A DNA stretch of 64,000 nt from Bacteroidota bacterium (GCA_023423285.1 JAFAFV010000214.1:1-64000); one strand, 5' to 3'; counted from the stretch's first letter, positions 41,973-51,848 are shown. Made by a program: numbers and translations. Notes: generated from the sequence alone by a model not told the origin.

Positions 41973-43157
41973 TTATTTAAACGCGTTAAAGCCGGTAATA
42001 TCCATCCCTGTTATTAAAAGATGAATATCATGCGTGCCCTCGTAAGTAATGACGCTTTCCAGATTCATCATGTGTCGCATCACGGGGTATTCGCCTGTAA
42101 TGCCCATGCCGCCCAGCATCTGTCGTGCATCCCTGCAAATTTTTGTGGCTATTTCGCAGTTGTTTCTCTTGGCCATGCTTACCTGCTGCGGCGTAGCTTT
42201 GTTCTCATTCATTAAAACGCCCAGCCTCCAGTTAAGCAGTTGTGCCTTTGTAATTTCTGTAAGCATTTCTGCAAGTTTTTTTTGTTGCAACTGAAAGGCT
42301 CCTATGGGTTTTCCAAATTGAATTCTTTCCTGTGAATAGCGTAGCGCTGCATCAAAGCAATCCATAGCAGCGCCAATCACGCCCCAGGCAATGCCGTAGC
42401 GGGCTTTAGTAAGACAGCTTAGCGGGCCTTTCATGCCTTTTACGCCGGGCAAAATATTTTCTTTGGGAATTTTTACATTATCAAACACCAGCTCTCCGGT
42501 TGCTGAAGCTCTTAGGCTCCATTTACCATGGGTGGCGGGCGTGGTAAAACCTTCCATACCTTTTTCAACAATCAGTCCTCTTACATCTCCATTTTCATCT
42601 TTTGCCCAAACCACTGCTATTTGTGAGAAAGGCGCATTGCTGATCCACATTTTGGCGCCGTTTAAAATCACATCATCACCGGCATCTTTAATATTTGTAG
42701 TCATGCTTGCGGGATCGCTTCCATGGTTGGGTTCTGTAAGGCCAAAGCATCCAAGCCATTCGCCGCTGGCTAATTTGGGCAGGTATTTCTGTTTTTGCTC
42801 CTCACTGCCATAAGCATAAATAGGAAACATCACCAGTGAACCCTGAACAGAAGCCGTGGAACGAACACCGCTGTCGCCACGTTCTAATTCCTGCATCATC
42901 AGTCCATAGCTGATATAATCCATGCCGCCGCCACCGTATTGTTCTGGAATGGTTGGCCCAAAGCAACCCGTTTCACCAAGTTGTTTTACAATTTGCAGAG
43001 GAAACTCAGCGCGCTGTGCATAATCTTCTATTACAGGAGAAATTTCTTTTTTTACATAATTGCGTATGGCATCGCGGATCATGAGGTGCTCTTCTGAGAG
43101 CAATTCATCTACTTTATAATAATCCGGGCTTTGAAATGGATCAACCTTTACTGACAT
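41973..43157 (-). CDS. gcdH: Acyl-CoA dehydrogenase, glutaryl-CoA dehydrogenase type
   Basis: The enzyme oxidises and decarboxylates glutaryl-CoA to crotonyl-CoA in lysine and tryptophan breakdown. The 394-residue protein has the acyl-CoA dehydrogenase fold, with GVRSTASVQGSLVM (Arg99 binds the substrate carboxylate), FGLTEPNHGSDP, WISNA, LGGMGITGEYPVMRH and ITYEGTHDIH with catalytic Glu373. Arg99 and the YEGTHD context favour glutaryl-CoA over straight-chain substrates. The start at 43157 (MSVKVDPFQSPDYY) is preferred over a long unconserved N-terminal extension. Confidence 0.9.
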   Translation of the reverse strand: MSVKVDPFQSPDYYKVDELLSEEHLMIRDAIRNYVKKEISPVIEDYAQRAEFPLQIVKQLGETGCFGPTIPEQYGGGGMDYISYGLMMQELERGDSGVRSTASVQGSLVMFPIYAYGSEEQKQKYLPKLASGEWLGCFGLTEPNHGSDPASMTTNIKDAGDDVILNGAKMWISNAPFSQIAVVWAKDENGDVRGLIVEKGMEGFTTPATHGKWSLRASATGELVFDNVKIPKENILPGVKGMKGPLSCLTKARYGIAWGVIGAAMDCFDAALRYSQERIQFGKPIGAFQLQQKKLAEMLTEITKAQLLNWRLGVLMNENKATPQQVSMAKRNNCEIATKICRDARQMLGGMGITGEYPVMRHMMNLESVITYEGTHDIHLLITGMDITGFNAFK

Positions 43158-43221
43158 ACAAAAGTATTTGGTAAACAAAGGTAGGGGATAAGATTTGGGA
43201 TTTTTTGATTTGAAATGTGAC

Positions 43222-43830
43222 TTACTGCACTGTTGTGTGTAATTTTCGATATACAAAGCATCCCGCTTCAGAGGGATGATCAAGCGCATAATCCGACATC
43301 TTTTCTTTGCGAAGTAAGTTAATAATGAGAAAATCGCCAATGGCGCCCACGGTAAAAAAGATGCCAAAAAACAACCATCCCACACTACCTGTCGTGATGC
43401 CATAAATGCCGGGAATGAGCCCCACGAAAATAAAGGGAGTGATGGCACCTATGAGATAGTGTTTAATTTTCAGCGGCTCTTTGCAGTGGCAGTAAGGTGT
43501 GGCCACTTTCCATAAAACACCAAAGCGTATGGATTTAAATCCCTTCTTTGCAAAGATCGCCCAGGTAATGCCATGCACCAACTCGTGCGCTACAATGCCT
43601 GCAATGAAAATAATCGTCCATTTTAGTATACTTATCCAGGAGACTGCAGCCAGCATTTCTGCCAGGCTTATGGTGTCTTTCCAAACAAAGTAGTAGGGTA
43701 GGAAATAAATGATAAAAACCGGCGCCATTACCATTAAGCCTACGCGATTGGCTTTTACAATATCAATGGTCTTTAATACTTTTTCATATCCTTCCAAAAG
43801 TGGGTCATCCTTTACAATATCCCGCTCCAT
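43222..43830 (-). CDS. DUF3267 putative membrane zinc peptidase
   Basis: The 202-residue protein has about four membrane helices (near 30-48, 66-88, 123-140, 148-172). The zinc motif HELVH lies at 82-86 inside the second helix, followed by GITWAIFAKKG. A third ligand may sit in the C-terminal half. The family is classed as putative zincin-like metallopeptidase, possibly of the site-2-protease kind that cuts within membranes. Substrate unknown. It is upstream of gcdH on the same strand, 64 bases apart. Confidence 0.82.
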   Translation of the reverse strand: MERDIVKDDPLLEGYEKVLKTIDIVKANRVGLMVMAPVFIIYFLPYYFVWKDTISLAEMLAAVSWISILKWTIIFIAGIVAHELVHGITWAIFAKKGFKSIRFGVLWKVATPYCHCKEPLKIKHYLIGAITPFIFVGLIPGIYGITTGSVGWLFFGIFFTVGAIGDFLIINLLRKEKMSDYALDHPSEAGCFVYRKLHTTVQ

Positions 43831-43872
43831 TAGTTATTATTAAAAAGCGCCGGTTTTACCCAGCGCTTGTTT

Positions 43873-46032
43873 TTAAAATTTTGCTTTTACTACAGGTTTT
43901 TCGTTAATGAGACCACGGGCTTCAAGCAAAGGCCTTATATCCGGCTCTTTACCTCTGAACGCCCTGTATAATTTTGCCAGGTCTTCTGTATTGCCTTTTG
44001 ATAGGATCATATCACGAAAGCGTTGCCCGTTTTGCCTGGTAAGGCCGCCATTTTCTTTAAACCATGTGTAGGCATCGTTATCAAGCATTTCGGCCCAGGT
44101 ATAAGCATAGTAGCCTGCGGAGTAACCACTTGCCCATATATGCTGAAAGTAAGATGACTTATAACGCGGAGGAACATAGGGAATATATAACCCGGTTATT
44201 TCAAGCGCCTGTTTTTCAAAAGTATTCACGTCACTTACAGAATCGCTGGCAGTGAGCGTATGCCATTGCATATCTAAATTAGAAGCTGCCAGTATTTCAG
44301 TAAAGGCATATCCCTGGTTAAAGGTTGCGGCATTTTTTATTTTATCAATCAGCGCTTGCGGCATAGGCTCACCCGTTTTATAGTGTTTGGCATAATTTAG
44401 CAACACGGCTGAGTCCAACGCCCAGTGTTCATTAAACTGCGAAGGAAGCTCTACAAAATCTCTTGCTACTGCAGTACCTGAAAGTGAGGGATAAGTTTGA
44501 TTGGCAAACAGCCCGTGCAGCGTGTGGCCAAATTCGTGGAAAAGTGTGCTCACATCGTCCCATGAAATCAATGCAGGCTCTCCATTGGCCGGTTTGGTAT
44601 AGTTGAGCACATTCACAATCACGGGCTTTGTGCCTAACAGTTTGGATTGCCCCACAAAATTGCTCATCCATGCGCCGCCTCTTTTATTATCACGCTTGTA
44701 ATAATCCACGTAAAACAAGGCCATGGGTGTACTGTCCGCATCAAAAATTTCATACACTTTTACATCAGGGTGGTACACGGGTACATCAGTGCGCGGTTTA
44801 AAAGTGATGCCGTATAATTGTGTGGCTGCGTAAAACACACCGTTTTGCATAACACTATCTGCTACAAAATAGGGCTTGATCTCATTCTCGTCCAGATCGT
44901 ATTTTGCCTTGCGTAATTTTTCAGCGTAATAGTTCCAATCCCAGGGTTCTAAGGTAGTGGTATCATGTTGCTGTGCCATAAAAGCCGTAAGCTCCTTTGC
45001 TTCCTGCGCAGCTTTTGCAGTGGCTGCAGGCACCAGACGGTTAAACATGTTTTGTACAGCTGCCGGTGTTTTCGCTACCTGGTCTTGCAACTTCCACGCG
45101 GCAAAAGTGGGAAAGCCAAGCAGGTTGGCTTTTTCAGCCCTGATGTTTGCCAGGCGCAAAACTATTTGGCGGGTGTCGTTGTTGTCGCCTTTTTCAGTGC
45201 GTGTTACAGACGCTTCATAAAGTTTTCTCCTGGTTTCCCGATTGTTAAGACTTTGCAACATAGGCTGCTGCGTAGTGTTCAAAATTTTCAACATGTATTT
45301 TCCTTCATGTGTGTTTTCTTTGGCGGCATTACCAGCAGCGGTAATTTCTGCTTCGGTTAAACCATCCAGTTCTTCTCTTGTATCAACCACCACAGCAGCT
45401 GCTTTAGATGCTGCCAGGAGTTGGTTGCCAAATTTTGTTGTGAGCAATGCTTCTTCCTCGTTCAGCTTACTGAGTATGGCTTTGTTGCTGTCTGAAAGAT
45501 TAGCGCCGCGCATCACAAACCTGTCGCGGTAAAATTCTACAAGACGTTTGGCTTCAGGTTCCAGGCTCATTTTTTCCCGATGCTGGTAAATAGAGTCAAT
45601 TCTTTTAAAAAGCTTTTCATTCAGGTACATGGCATCGTAATGTGCTGAAAGCTTTGGGGCGATCTCAACATTTAGATTTTGCAGGTTGTCATTTGTATTT
45701 GCTCCTGTAAGTGCGTTGAACGCACGATTAGTTCTGGTTAACAACTGCCCGCTCTTTTCAAGCGCCACCAAAGTATTTTCAAATGTCGGCGCTACTGTAT
45801 CGTTAGCTATTTTTTCTATTTCTGCAGCATGTTGCTTTATGCCTTCTTCAAAAGCAGGTTTAAAATGTTCATCTTTTATTTTATCAAACGGAATGGTAAA
45901 ATAAGGAAGTGTGCTTTCTGCAAGCAAAGGGTTGTTGGTACTGTCGCTGCCATTGGCAGCGCTGTTGCCACCGGGCGATGTGCATGATGAAACTAAAATT
46001 GCCATGATGAAAATGTTGATGAAATACTTCAT
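43873..46032 (-). CDS. dcp: M3 family peptidyl-dipeptidase (Dcp-like) lipoprotein
   Basis: The 719-residue protein has a signal peptide with lipobox (AILVSSC, Cys17), so it is likely a periplasmic or outer-membrane lipoprotein. The catalytic domain shows HEFGH at 499-503 in the M3 context FHEFGHTLHGLF. The third ligand is expected about 25 residues on. The N-terminal helical part includes PFDKIKDEHFKPAFEEGIKQH. M3 Dcp enzymes remove C-terminal dipeptides from oligopeptides. It is monocistronic or shares a transcript with the downstream DUF3267 gene. Confidence 0.94.
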   Translation of the reverse strand: MKYFINIFIMAILVSSCTSPGGNSAANGSDSTNNPLLAESTLPYFTIPFDKIKDEHFKPAFEEGIKQHAAEIEKIANDTVAPTFENTLVALEKSGQLLTRTNRAFNALTGANTNDNLQNLNVEIAPKLSAHYDAMYLNEKLFKRIDSIYQHREKMSLEPEAKRLVEFYRDRFVMRGANLSDSNKAILSKLNEEEALLTTKFGNQLLAASKAAAVVVDTREELDGLTEAEITAAGNAAKENTHEGKYMLKILNTTQQPMLQSLNNRETRRKLYEASVTRTEKGDNNDTRQIVLRLANIRAEKANLLGFPTFAAWKLQDQVAKTPAAVQNMFNRLVPAATAKAAQEAKELTAFMAQQHDTTTLEPWDWNYYAEKLRKAKYDLDENEIKPYFVADSVMQNGVFYAATQLYGITFKPRTDVPVYHPDVKVYEIFDADSTPMALFYVDYYKRDNKRGGAWMSNFVGQSKLLGTKPVIVNVLNYTKPANGEPALISWDDVSTLFHEFGHTLHGLFANQTYPSLSGTAVARDFVELPSQFNEHWALDSAVLLNYAKHYKTGEPMPQALIDKIKNAATFNQGYAFTEILAASNLDMQWHTLTASDSVSDVNTFEKQALEITGLYIPYVPPRYKSSYFQHIWASGYSAGYYAYTWAEMLDNDAYTWFKENGGLTRQNGQRFRDMILSKGNTEDLAKLYRAFRGKEPDIRPLLEARGLINEKPVVKAKF

Positions 46033-46125
46033 ATATCGTAAGATTTTATATACAGCTAAGATACTTATAGCCGCCGATTACAAACTGATAAACATTTTTA
46101 ATGCTGAAAAGTTGATGATGAATGG

Positions 46126-46626
46126 TTAGTGAAATTGTTTTTCCATAACGTAATCATTCATAAAAAAACCGTTGCCAATATCAATGTCTTCGGTTTGAAT
46201 GATTTCGTATCCGCGGCTTTTGTAAAAATCAATCGCATTATTGCAACGGTTCACATTCAAATGTAAAACAGAAGCGTTTTTGCTTATCACGATTTTTTCT
46301 ATTTCATTCAATAAAAACTTGCCAAGACCTTTGCCATGTAATTGTTGCGAAAGATAAATTTTATGCAACTTATAAGAATTGGGGCCTGACCTCTCTATAG
46401 CAGCAAAGCCCGCATCTGCTGCGCCGACATTCAAAATATAAAATTCAACCCCGCGCATCATATCATTCGCTAAAACGGATTCACTATACATCATCTCCAG
46501 CATATACGTTATTTGTGCAGGAGATAAAATTTTTTCAAAAGCCTTTGGCCAGATTTCGAGTGCTAAGCTACGGATAAGCGGTGCTTCTCCGGGACTGGCT
46601 TTGAGAACATGTGCGGATTGAACCAT
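46126..46626 (-). CDS. GNAT family N-acetyltransferase
   Basis: The 166-residue protein shows the GNAT core: a strand with YKLHKIYLSQQLHGKGLGKFLLNEIE (acetyl-CoA loop QxxGxGK) and LHLNVNRCNNAIDFYKSRGYEI in motif B. The acceptor is unknown. The complete core contrasts with the broken GNAT gene at 41472. It is divergent from the dodecin gene. Confidence 0.88.
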   Translation of the reverse strand: MVQSAHVLKASPGEAPLIRSLALEIWPKAFEKILSPAQITYMLEMMYSESVLANDMMRGVEFYILNVGAADAGFAAIERSGPNSYKLHKIYLSQQLHGKGLGKFLLNEIEKIVISKNASVLHLNVNRCNNAIDFYKSRGYEIIQTEDIDIGNGFFMNDYVMEKQFH

Positions 46627-46755
46627 GCCGCAAAAATAAAAAGTATTGAAAATGAATCAGTGTGGTTTTGATATTATATTTTTTTCAGGCTAATGTTGGC
46701 TGACTTTTTGTTTTGAAAACATTGGCAAATATTTTTAAAATATAAAAAGTATATC

Positions 46756-46974
46756 ATGAAAATTGTAAAAGTAGTAGAAATGATCGCAGCATCAGATAAA
46801 GGTTTTGAAGATGCTATTCAGAATTGTTTAAACGAAGTGTCAAAAACAGTAAGAAATATTGATTCAATTTACGTGTCGGAAATGAAAGTGCACGTTTGTG
46901 ATAATAAGATTACCACTTATGGTGTAAATTGTAAAGTATCTTTCAGGGTAGAAGATGGGCATGAGAATGTGTAA
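46756..46974 (+). CDS. Dodecin family protein
   Basis: The 72-residue protein fits dodecin: KIVKVVEMIAASDKGFEDAIQNCLNEVSKT with one helix, then a sheet with VSEMKVHVCDNKITTYGVNCKVSF. Dodecins form hollow 12-mers that bind flavins and store or protect them. The residue pattern at the flavin-stacking position cannot be judged firmly. The gene stands alone and ends in a bidirectional hairpin shared with icd. Confidence 0.9.
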   Translation: MKIVKVVEMIAASDKGFEDAIQNCLNEVSKTVRNIDSIYVSEMKVHVCDNKITTYGVNCKVSFRVEDGHENV

Positions 46975-46996
46975 TTAGAAATAGTTCATGAATATA

Positions 46997-47030
46997 AATA
47001 GAGGCTGCGTTTAAAAATGCAGCCTCTATT
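46997..47030. terminator. Bidirectional terminator between dodecin and icd genes
   Basis: AATAGAGGCTGC (46997-47008) pairs perfectly with GCAGCCTCTATT (47019-47030) around 10 bases. T-runs are weak on either side. It serves two convergent genes. Confidence 0.75.
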
Positions 47031-47049
47031 CATGGGATATACTATAGAA

Positions 47050-48282
47050 TTAACTTAATTTTTTCTGAAGGTTCTCATCAATAGCGCTCAAAAACTCTTC
47101 GGTGTATAAGTAATGCTCGCCGTGGTTTACTTTATTACCGTGAATACAAACGGCAAGGTCTTTGGTCATTTTGCCTTCTTCTACTGTTTCTATACAAACC
47201 TGCTCCAGTTTATCAGCAAAATCAATCAGCGCTTCATTACCATCCAGCTTACCCCGAAAAGCCAGCCCGCGCGTCCAGGCAAAAATACTCGCAATAGGAT
47301 TGGTGCTTGTTGGGTTGCCCTTCTGGTGTTCGCGGTAGTGACGGGTAACTGTACCATGTGCAGCTTCTGCCTCCATTGTTTTGCCGTCTGGTGTAACCAG
47401 TACAGAGGTCATTAAACCTAAAGAGCCAAAGCCTTGCGCCACGGTATCGCTCTGTACATCGCCATCGTAGTTTTTGCAGGCCCACACAAAGTTCCCATTC
47501 CATTTCAGCGCGCTTGCCACCATATCATCAATCAGGCGATGCTCATAAGTAATGCCGGCTTCATTAAACGCGGTTTTAAACTCGTTATCATAAATTTCCT
47601 GAAAAATGTCTTTAAACCTTCCATCGTATTTTTTCAAAATGGTATTCTTTGTACTCATGTATAAAGGCCATTTCTTTTGCAGAGCCATGTTAAAACAGCT
47701 TCTGGCAAAGCCTATAATACTTTCATCGGTGTTATACATGCTCAACGCTACGCCATCACCTTTAAAATTAAACACTTCAAAAATTTGAGGCTCACCGCCA
47801 TCTTCCGGTGTAAACGTCATGGTGAGTTTGCCTTTTCCTTTTATAACGGTATCGGTAGCACGGTACTGATCACCAAAAGCATGGCGCCCAACAATAATGG
47901 GTGCCGACCAGGTATTCACCAGCCTGGGAATATTGCTGATAACAATCGGTTCGCGAAATACAGTTCCGTCAAGAATATTCCGAATGGTGCCATTAGGGCT
48001 TTTCCACATTTGTTTCAGGTTGAATTCTTTTACACGCCCTTCATCAGGAGTGATGGTGGCGCACTTAATGCCCACGCCATATTCTTTAATGGCATTGGCA
48101 GCGTCTATGGTTACCTGATCGTTTGTAGCATCGCGATGCTCCAGCCCCAAGTCGTAATATTTTATGTCCACATCTACGTAGGGCAATATAAGTTTGTCTT
48201 TGATAAACTTCCAGATGATTCTTGTCATTTCATCGCCATCCAATTCTACAACAGGATTGGCAACCTTAATTTTTTCTTCCAT
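47050..48282 (-). CDS. icd: NADP-dependent isocitrate dehydrogenase
   Basis: The enzyme converts isocitrate to 2-oxoglutarate and CO2 and makes NADPH. The 410-residue protein belongs to the eukaryote-like homodimeric subfamily (IDH1/2 type) rather than the E. coli type: [12 protein letters not shown] at the start, [20 protein letters not shown] for substrate binding, [13 protein letters not shown], and [16 protein letters not shown] near the NADP site. A TAGATTTG box lies on the minus strand at 48322-48315. It is convergent with the dodecin gene. Confidence 0.97.
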   Translation of the reverse strand: MEEKIKVANPVVELDGDEMTRIIWKFIKDKLILPYVDVDIKYYDLGLEHRDATNDQVTIDAANAIKEYGVGIKCATITPDEGRVKEFNLKQMWKSPNGTIRNILDGTVFREPIVISNIPRLVNTWSAPIIVGRHAFGDQYRATDTVIKGKGKLTMTFTPEDGGEPQIFEVFNFKGDGVALSMYNTDESIIGFARSCFNMALQKKWPLYMSTKNTILKKYDGRFKDIFQEIYDNEFKTAFNEAGITYEHRLIDDMVASALKWNGNFVWACKNYDGDVQSDTVAQGFGSLGLMTSVLVTPDGKTMEAEAAHGTVTRHYREHQKGNPTSTNPIASIFAWTRGLAFRGKLDGNEALIDFADKLEQVCIETVEEGKMTKDLAVCIHGNKVNHGEHYLYTEEFLSAIDENLQKKLS

Positions 48283-48475
48283 AAAATATTTTTATAATCG
48301 TTTTGTGATTGAGGCAAATCTACATATTTAGGTTTAATTTATTACTAACAATGAATTATAGTTAATTAAAACACAGATATATTGCTAATTTTTTAGAGCA
48401 AAGATTGTTTGGTTGAAAATCTTATATTCTCTTAAAACCGATGTTTAAAGAAACAATTAAGTGCTAATTTTGGGA

Positions 48476-49081
48476 ATGACTGTTACAGTGGATCTACCAG
48501 ACCAATTTATAAAGTTTATACGGCAATTTGGTAATATTTCCAATGAGGAAGTAAAAAAATACCTTGTTCCGGTAATACGGGTGCGGGAGTTTGGAAAAAA
48601 GCAGATGATCATTCGTGCCGGCGAGGTGGAAAACTATATCAATTTCATTGTAAAAGGAATCATTCGCAAATACTACAGGCATGATAATGAAGAGCGGATT
48701 GTGCAATTGGCAATTGAAGGCCATTTGGTTTCAAGCCAGGAATCTTTGTACATGCGCACTCCATCAGATTATTATATTGAAACCATTGAACCCACAACGC
48801 TGATTTCAATTGCAAACGAGGATCTTGAAAAAATTTACCAGCAAAGCCACAACATGGAACGGATGGGCAGGCTGATTGTGATTCATACCATGGTTTTGAT
48901 TGACAAACGCCAGATGAGCCTCATCAAGCAAACGCCCCGTGAGCGCTTTCTCAATTTTGTAAACAATCATCCCGAGATCCTTCAGCGAGTACCACAAAAA
49001 TATGTGGCCTCTTTTTTAAACATCAAACCTGAAACCTTTAGCAGGTTTAAGCACCTTATCAAAAATCAAAGGCCTGCATAG
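48476..49081 (+). CDS. Crp/Fnr family regulator with a short DNA-binding end
   Basis: The 201-residue protein (ATG at 48476, preferred to an upstream GTG at 48461) has a cyclic-nucleotide-binding-like fold with IRAGEVENYINFIVKGIIRKYY and SSQESLYMRTPSDYYIETIEP. The C-terminal helix-turn-helix is reduced (VPQKYVASFLNIKPETFSRFKHLI). This plan is common among many Bacteroidota regulators of unknown ligand. It is convergent with the Nramp gene, whose stop lies 10 bases away. Confidence 0.85.
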   Translation: MTVTVDLPDQFIKFIRQFGNISNEEVKKYLVPVIRVREFGKKQMIIRAGEVENYINFIVKGIIRKYYRHDNEERIVQLAIEGHLVSSQESLYMRTPSDYYIETIEPTTLISIANEDLEKIYQQSHNMERMGRLIVIHTMVLIDKRQMSLIKQTPRERFLNFVNNHPEILQRVPQKYVASFLNIKPETFSRFKHLIKNQRPA

Positions 49082-49090
49082 CATCATTAA

Positions 49091-50974
49091 TTAATCTTTT
49101 ACAACCAACAGCGGTATTTTAATTAAGTGCCTCACTTTATTAATGGTTTCGCCATAAATAAAATCTTTAAATGCTTTATGGCCATGCGCACCAATCACCA
49201 ATAGTTCTGCATTGCTTTCTTTTACAAGCCTTGCAATTTCGCGGGCCGGTTTGCCAGAGCCCAGTAGGGTTTCTACTTTGTAGCCCATAGCCTGTAACTG
49301 CTGGGCATAATGATTTAAAAACTGTTGGTCGGCCTCTGTTTCAGCATCGGCAGACCCGCCATAGTTCACATTTGCAGCTACACCTTCCACCACGTGTATC
49401 AATAAAAACAACGTGTCTTTATTTCCCAATGTCAATGCACGGTTGAACAAAGGCTGATCCATATCGCTGAAATCAATTGCTATGGCTATTCTTTTATAAT
49501 CAGGGATAGAAGTGATGTTTAATTTTGCGGGAAGATTGTGGAGGGATGCTCTTTGCGCGCTATGCCTCCTTTTTTTCAATGGGTAAATAATGGTATAGCC
49601 AAGCAGTATTATAAAAAAACCGGTGCCAACCATTATCAGCAACTTTTCTACATCGTTACCTGGCTGTCTGAAAAATACGGCTGCCTGTTCAAAAAGCATC
49701 CTGAGGTTGAGGTAAAGCAATACCACGGTAATAAGCCATGCGGCAATTTTGGTAACCGGGCCAATGGTAAACTTTCCCATCGTAGTTTTATCGCTTACAA
49801 AATGAATAAGGGGTATCACTGCAAATCCCAACTGCATGCTTAAAATGACCTGGCTAAAAATAAGCAGGGCGTCTACTTCATTTTCTCCGTAGATCAAGAT
49901 AATAATTGAAGCTGGCACTACTGCGATCAGCCGGGTGATCAGCCGCCGCACCACCGGGCTAATACGCAGGCGCAGGTAACCTTCCATTACAATTTGTCCG
50001 GCAAGGGTGCCTGTAATGGTACTGCTTTGGCCTGCAGCAATAAGCGCCACGGCAAACAATTTGGCAGCAAACTGACTGCCCAGTTGTTGGGGCAGCAATT
50101 CATAAGCTTGTTTCAGCTCGGCCACATCTGTGCGCCCGGTTTTATAAAAAACGGTTGCGGCCAGTACCAGTATTGCCGCGTTCACTAAAAAGGCCATGTT
50201 CAGCGCCACAGCACTATCAATAAAATTAAGCTTTAAAGCTTTTTTAATACCAGTTTCATCCGTTTTAAACTTGCGGGTTTGCACAAGCGCAGAGTGCAGG
50301 TATAAGTTGTGCGGCATTACGGTAGCACCTATAATGCCAATGGCTATATAAAGCGCCGTTTCATTGGGAATACTGGGTACAAAACCTTTGATCACTTCGC
50401 CGGGCTGGGGCGCTGCCACCGAGATTTGAATCAGAAACGACATGGCTATAATAAATATCAGCCCTATTATAAAGGCCTCTAATTTGCGTATGCCCCAGCG
50501 TTGTAGCAGCATCAGTAAAAAGGTATCAAAAGTGGTGATGAGTACGCCGTAAATTAAAGGCAGCCCTGTAAGCAGTTGTAACCCGATGGCCATACCTAAA
50601 ATTTCTGCCAGGTCAGTTGCAGCAATAGCAATTTCGGCAAGTACCCAAAGTATAAAATTGACATGTTTGGGGTAGGTTTCTCTGTTAGCCTGCGCCAAGT
50701 CCCGGTTGCGAACAATGCCCAGCCGTGCAGAAAGGCTCTGCAGCAATAAAGCCATGATATTACTCATTAATAAAACCCATAAGAGGGAATAGCCGAACTG
50801 ACTGCCTCCGGCAAGGTCGGTGGCCCAATTGCCAGGATCCATATAGCCTACACTAACCAGGTAAGCAGGGCCAAAGAAAGACAGTACCTTTCTCCATCGC
50901 GAACGGTGGGGTGCTGTGGTGTCCACTGATTTATGTACCTCGCTTAAAGAAATTTCCGAATGATGCCGCTTCAT
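49091..50974 (-). CDS. mntH: Nramp metal transporter fused to a universal stress domain
   Basis: The 627-residue protein has an Nramp part (about 1-470, 11 membrane helices) with the metal motif DPGNWATDL in the first helix and MPHNLYLHSAL in the sixth, as in Mn(II)/Fe(II) proton symporters. A cytosolic Usp domain (about 480-627) carries YKRIAIAIDFSDMDQPLFNRAL and IGAHGHKAFKDFIYGETINKV (ATP-loop type). The fusion could let nucleotide status adjust metal uptake. The gene overlaps the end of the MntR gene by 4 bases and is thus controlled by metal through it. Confidence 0.92.
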   Translation of the reverse strand: MKRHHSEISLSEVHKSVDTTAPHRSRWRKVLSFFGPAYLVSVGYMDPGNWATDLAGGSQFGYSLLWVLLMSNIMALLLQSLSARLGIVRNRDLAQANRETYPKHVNFILWVLAEIAIAATDLAEILGMAIGLQLLTGLPLIYGVLITTFDTFLLMLLQRWGIRKLEAFIIGLIFIIAMSFLIQISVAAPQPGEVIKGFVPSIPNETALYIAIGIIGATVMPHNLYLHSALVQTRKFKTDETGIKKALKLNFIDSAVALNMAFLVNAAILVLAATVFYKTGRTDVAELKQAYELLPQQLGSQFAAKLFAVALIAAGQSSTITGTLAGQIVMEGYLRLRISPVVRRLITRLIAVVPASIIILIYGENEVDALLIFSQVILSMQLGFAVIPLIHFVSDKTTMGKFTIGPVTKIAAWLITVVLLYLNLRMLFEQAAVFFRQPGNDVEKLLIMVGTGFFIILLGYTIIYPLKKRRHSAQRASLHNLPAKLNITSIPDYKRIAIAIDFSDMDQPLFNRALTLGNKDTLFLLIHVVEGVAANVNYGGSADAETEADQQFLNHYAQQLQAMGYKVETLLGSGKPAREIARLVKESNAELLVIGAHGHKAFKDFIYGETINKVRHLIKIPLLVVKD

Positions 50975-51624
50975 ACAACAAAAATATTTTCTGCCAGTTC
51001 TTTTGAAATGTGAGCAGTGTGTTGGTTATTAATAGATATTTCCAGAGAATTGTCATAAGCCGATTTTTGCAGGATCTTTATTTCTGCGCCGATTGAAATG
51101 TTTTTTTGTTCGAGCATTTTAAGCAGGGCAGGGGATTGCCCGCCGATCTGGATCACTTTTCCTTTTCTGTTGACTTCTAGCGCTGTAAGTTGAGCGTGGC
51201 TAACCACTTCAAAATTGCCCTTACTATCTGGTATCGGGTCGCCATGCGGATCAAATTTGGGATGGCCCAGAAATGCATCCAGCCGGTCAATAAGCGTGGC
51301 GCTACCGACGTGTTCCAGTTCTTCTGCCACATCGTGCACCTCCTGCCAGTTGAAGCCAAGTTTTTCGCAAAGAAAATATTCCCACAGCCGGTGCCGTCTT
51401 ATAATCAGTAATGCCAGCGCTTTTCCCTGCTGTGTCAAATTGCAGCCATAATAAGGTTTATAACTGATGAGCTTTTTACGCTTTAGCTTTTTGATCATAT
51501 CTGTAACAGAAGCCGCCCGTGTGTGCAGTGCTACAGCCAGTTCGTTTGTATTAGCCACACCGTTCTTAAGCTCTAAATGATAAATGGCTTTAATATAATT
51601 TTCCTCGGTAAAAGAATAATTCAT
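50971..51624 (-). CDS. mntR: MntR/DtxR family metal-dependent repressor
   Basis: The 217-residue protein has an N-terminal winged helix (YIKAIYHLELKNGVANTNELAVALHTRAASVTDMIKKLKRKKLI), a dimerisation domain with metal ligands in RRHRLWEYFLCEKLGFNWQEVHDVAEELEHV and a C-terminal SH3-like FeoA domain. With metal bound it represses manganese or iron uptake genes. It heads a two-gene operon with the Nramp transporter; the operator at 51629-51657 overlaps its -7 box, so it represses itself. Confidence 0.94.
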   Translation of the reverse strand: MNYSFTEENYIKAIYHLELKNGVANTNELAVALHTRAASVTDMIKKLKRKKLISYKPYYGCNLTQQGKALALLIIRRHRLWEYFLCEKLGFNWQEVHDVAEELEHVGSATLIDRLDAFLGHPKFDPHGDPIPDSKGNFEVVSHAQLTALEVNRKGKVIQIGGQSPALLKMLEQKNISIGAEIKILQKSAYDNSLEISINNQHTAHISKELAENIFVV

Positions 51625-51628
51625 TCTA

Positions 51629-51657
51629 TCTAAATAAAAATTTAGACAAATCTAAAT
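51629..51657 (-). promoter_or_regulatory. Operator of the mntR-mntH operon with three half-sites
   Basis: TCTAAAT (51629-51635), ATTTAGA (51640-51646) and TCTAAAT (51651-51657) are spaced by 4 bases each, giving two overlapping perfect 7-4-7 dyads. On the minus strand a TAGATTTG -7 box (51654-51647) lies inside the upstream dyad, so bound repressor would block RNA polymerase. Confidence 0.8.
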
Positions 51658-51758
51658 AATATTTTTGATACAAAAACTATTTATCATATGGTCATCCATC
51701 CGGTATTTGCAATTAGGATTGCAGGTTAAAGTTGGTAATTCCCAGTTTATTACATTTC

Positions 51759-51774
51759 CACATTATCAAATGTG
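51759..51774. promoter_or_regulatory. Short dyad upstream of the DUF4230 gene
   Basis: CACATT-ATCA-AATGTG is a perfect 6-4-6 dyad about 48 bases upstream of the start predicted from a TATTTTTG box at 51803-51810. It may be an operator for an unknown regulator. Confidence 0.35.
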
Positions 51775-51848
51775 CGCATTGTTCAGCATCAAATCATTTT
51801 ACTATTTTTGAAACCAACGTAACAGTTAAGAATACTTAATACCCGCCC

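Noticed and set aside
43158..43448. 97-residue N-terminal extension of gcdH
   Set aside because: No acyl-CoA dehydrogenase has it; it contains odd proline- and tryptophan-rich sequence and overlaps the downstream end of the DUF3267 gene.
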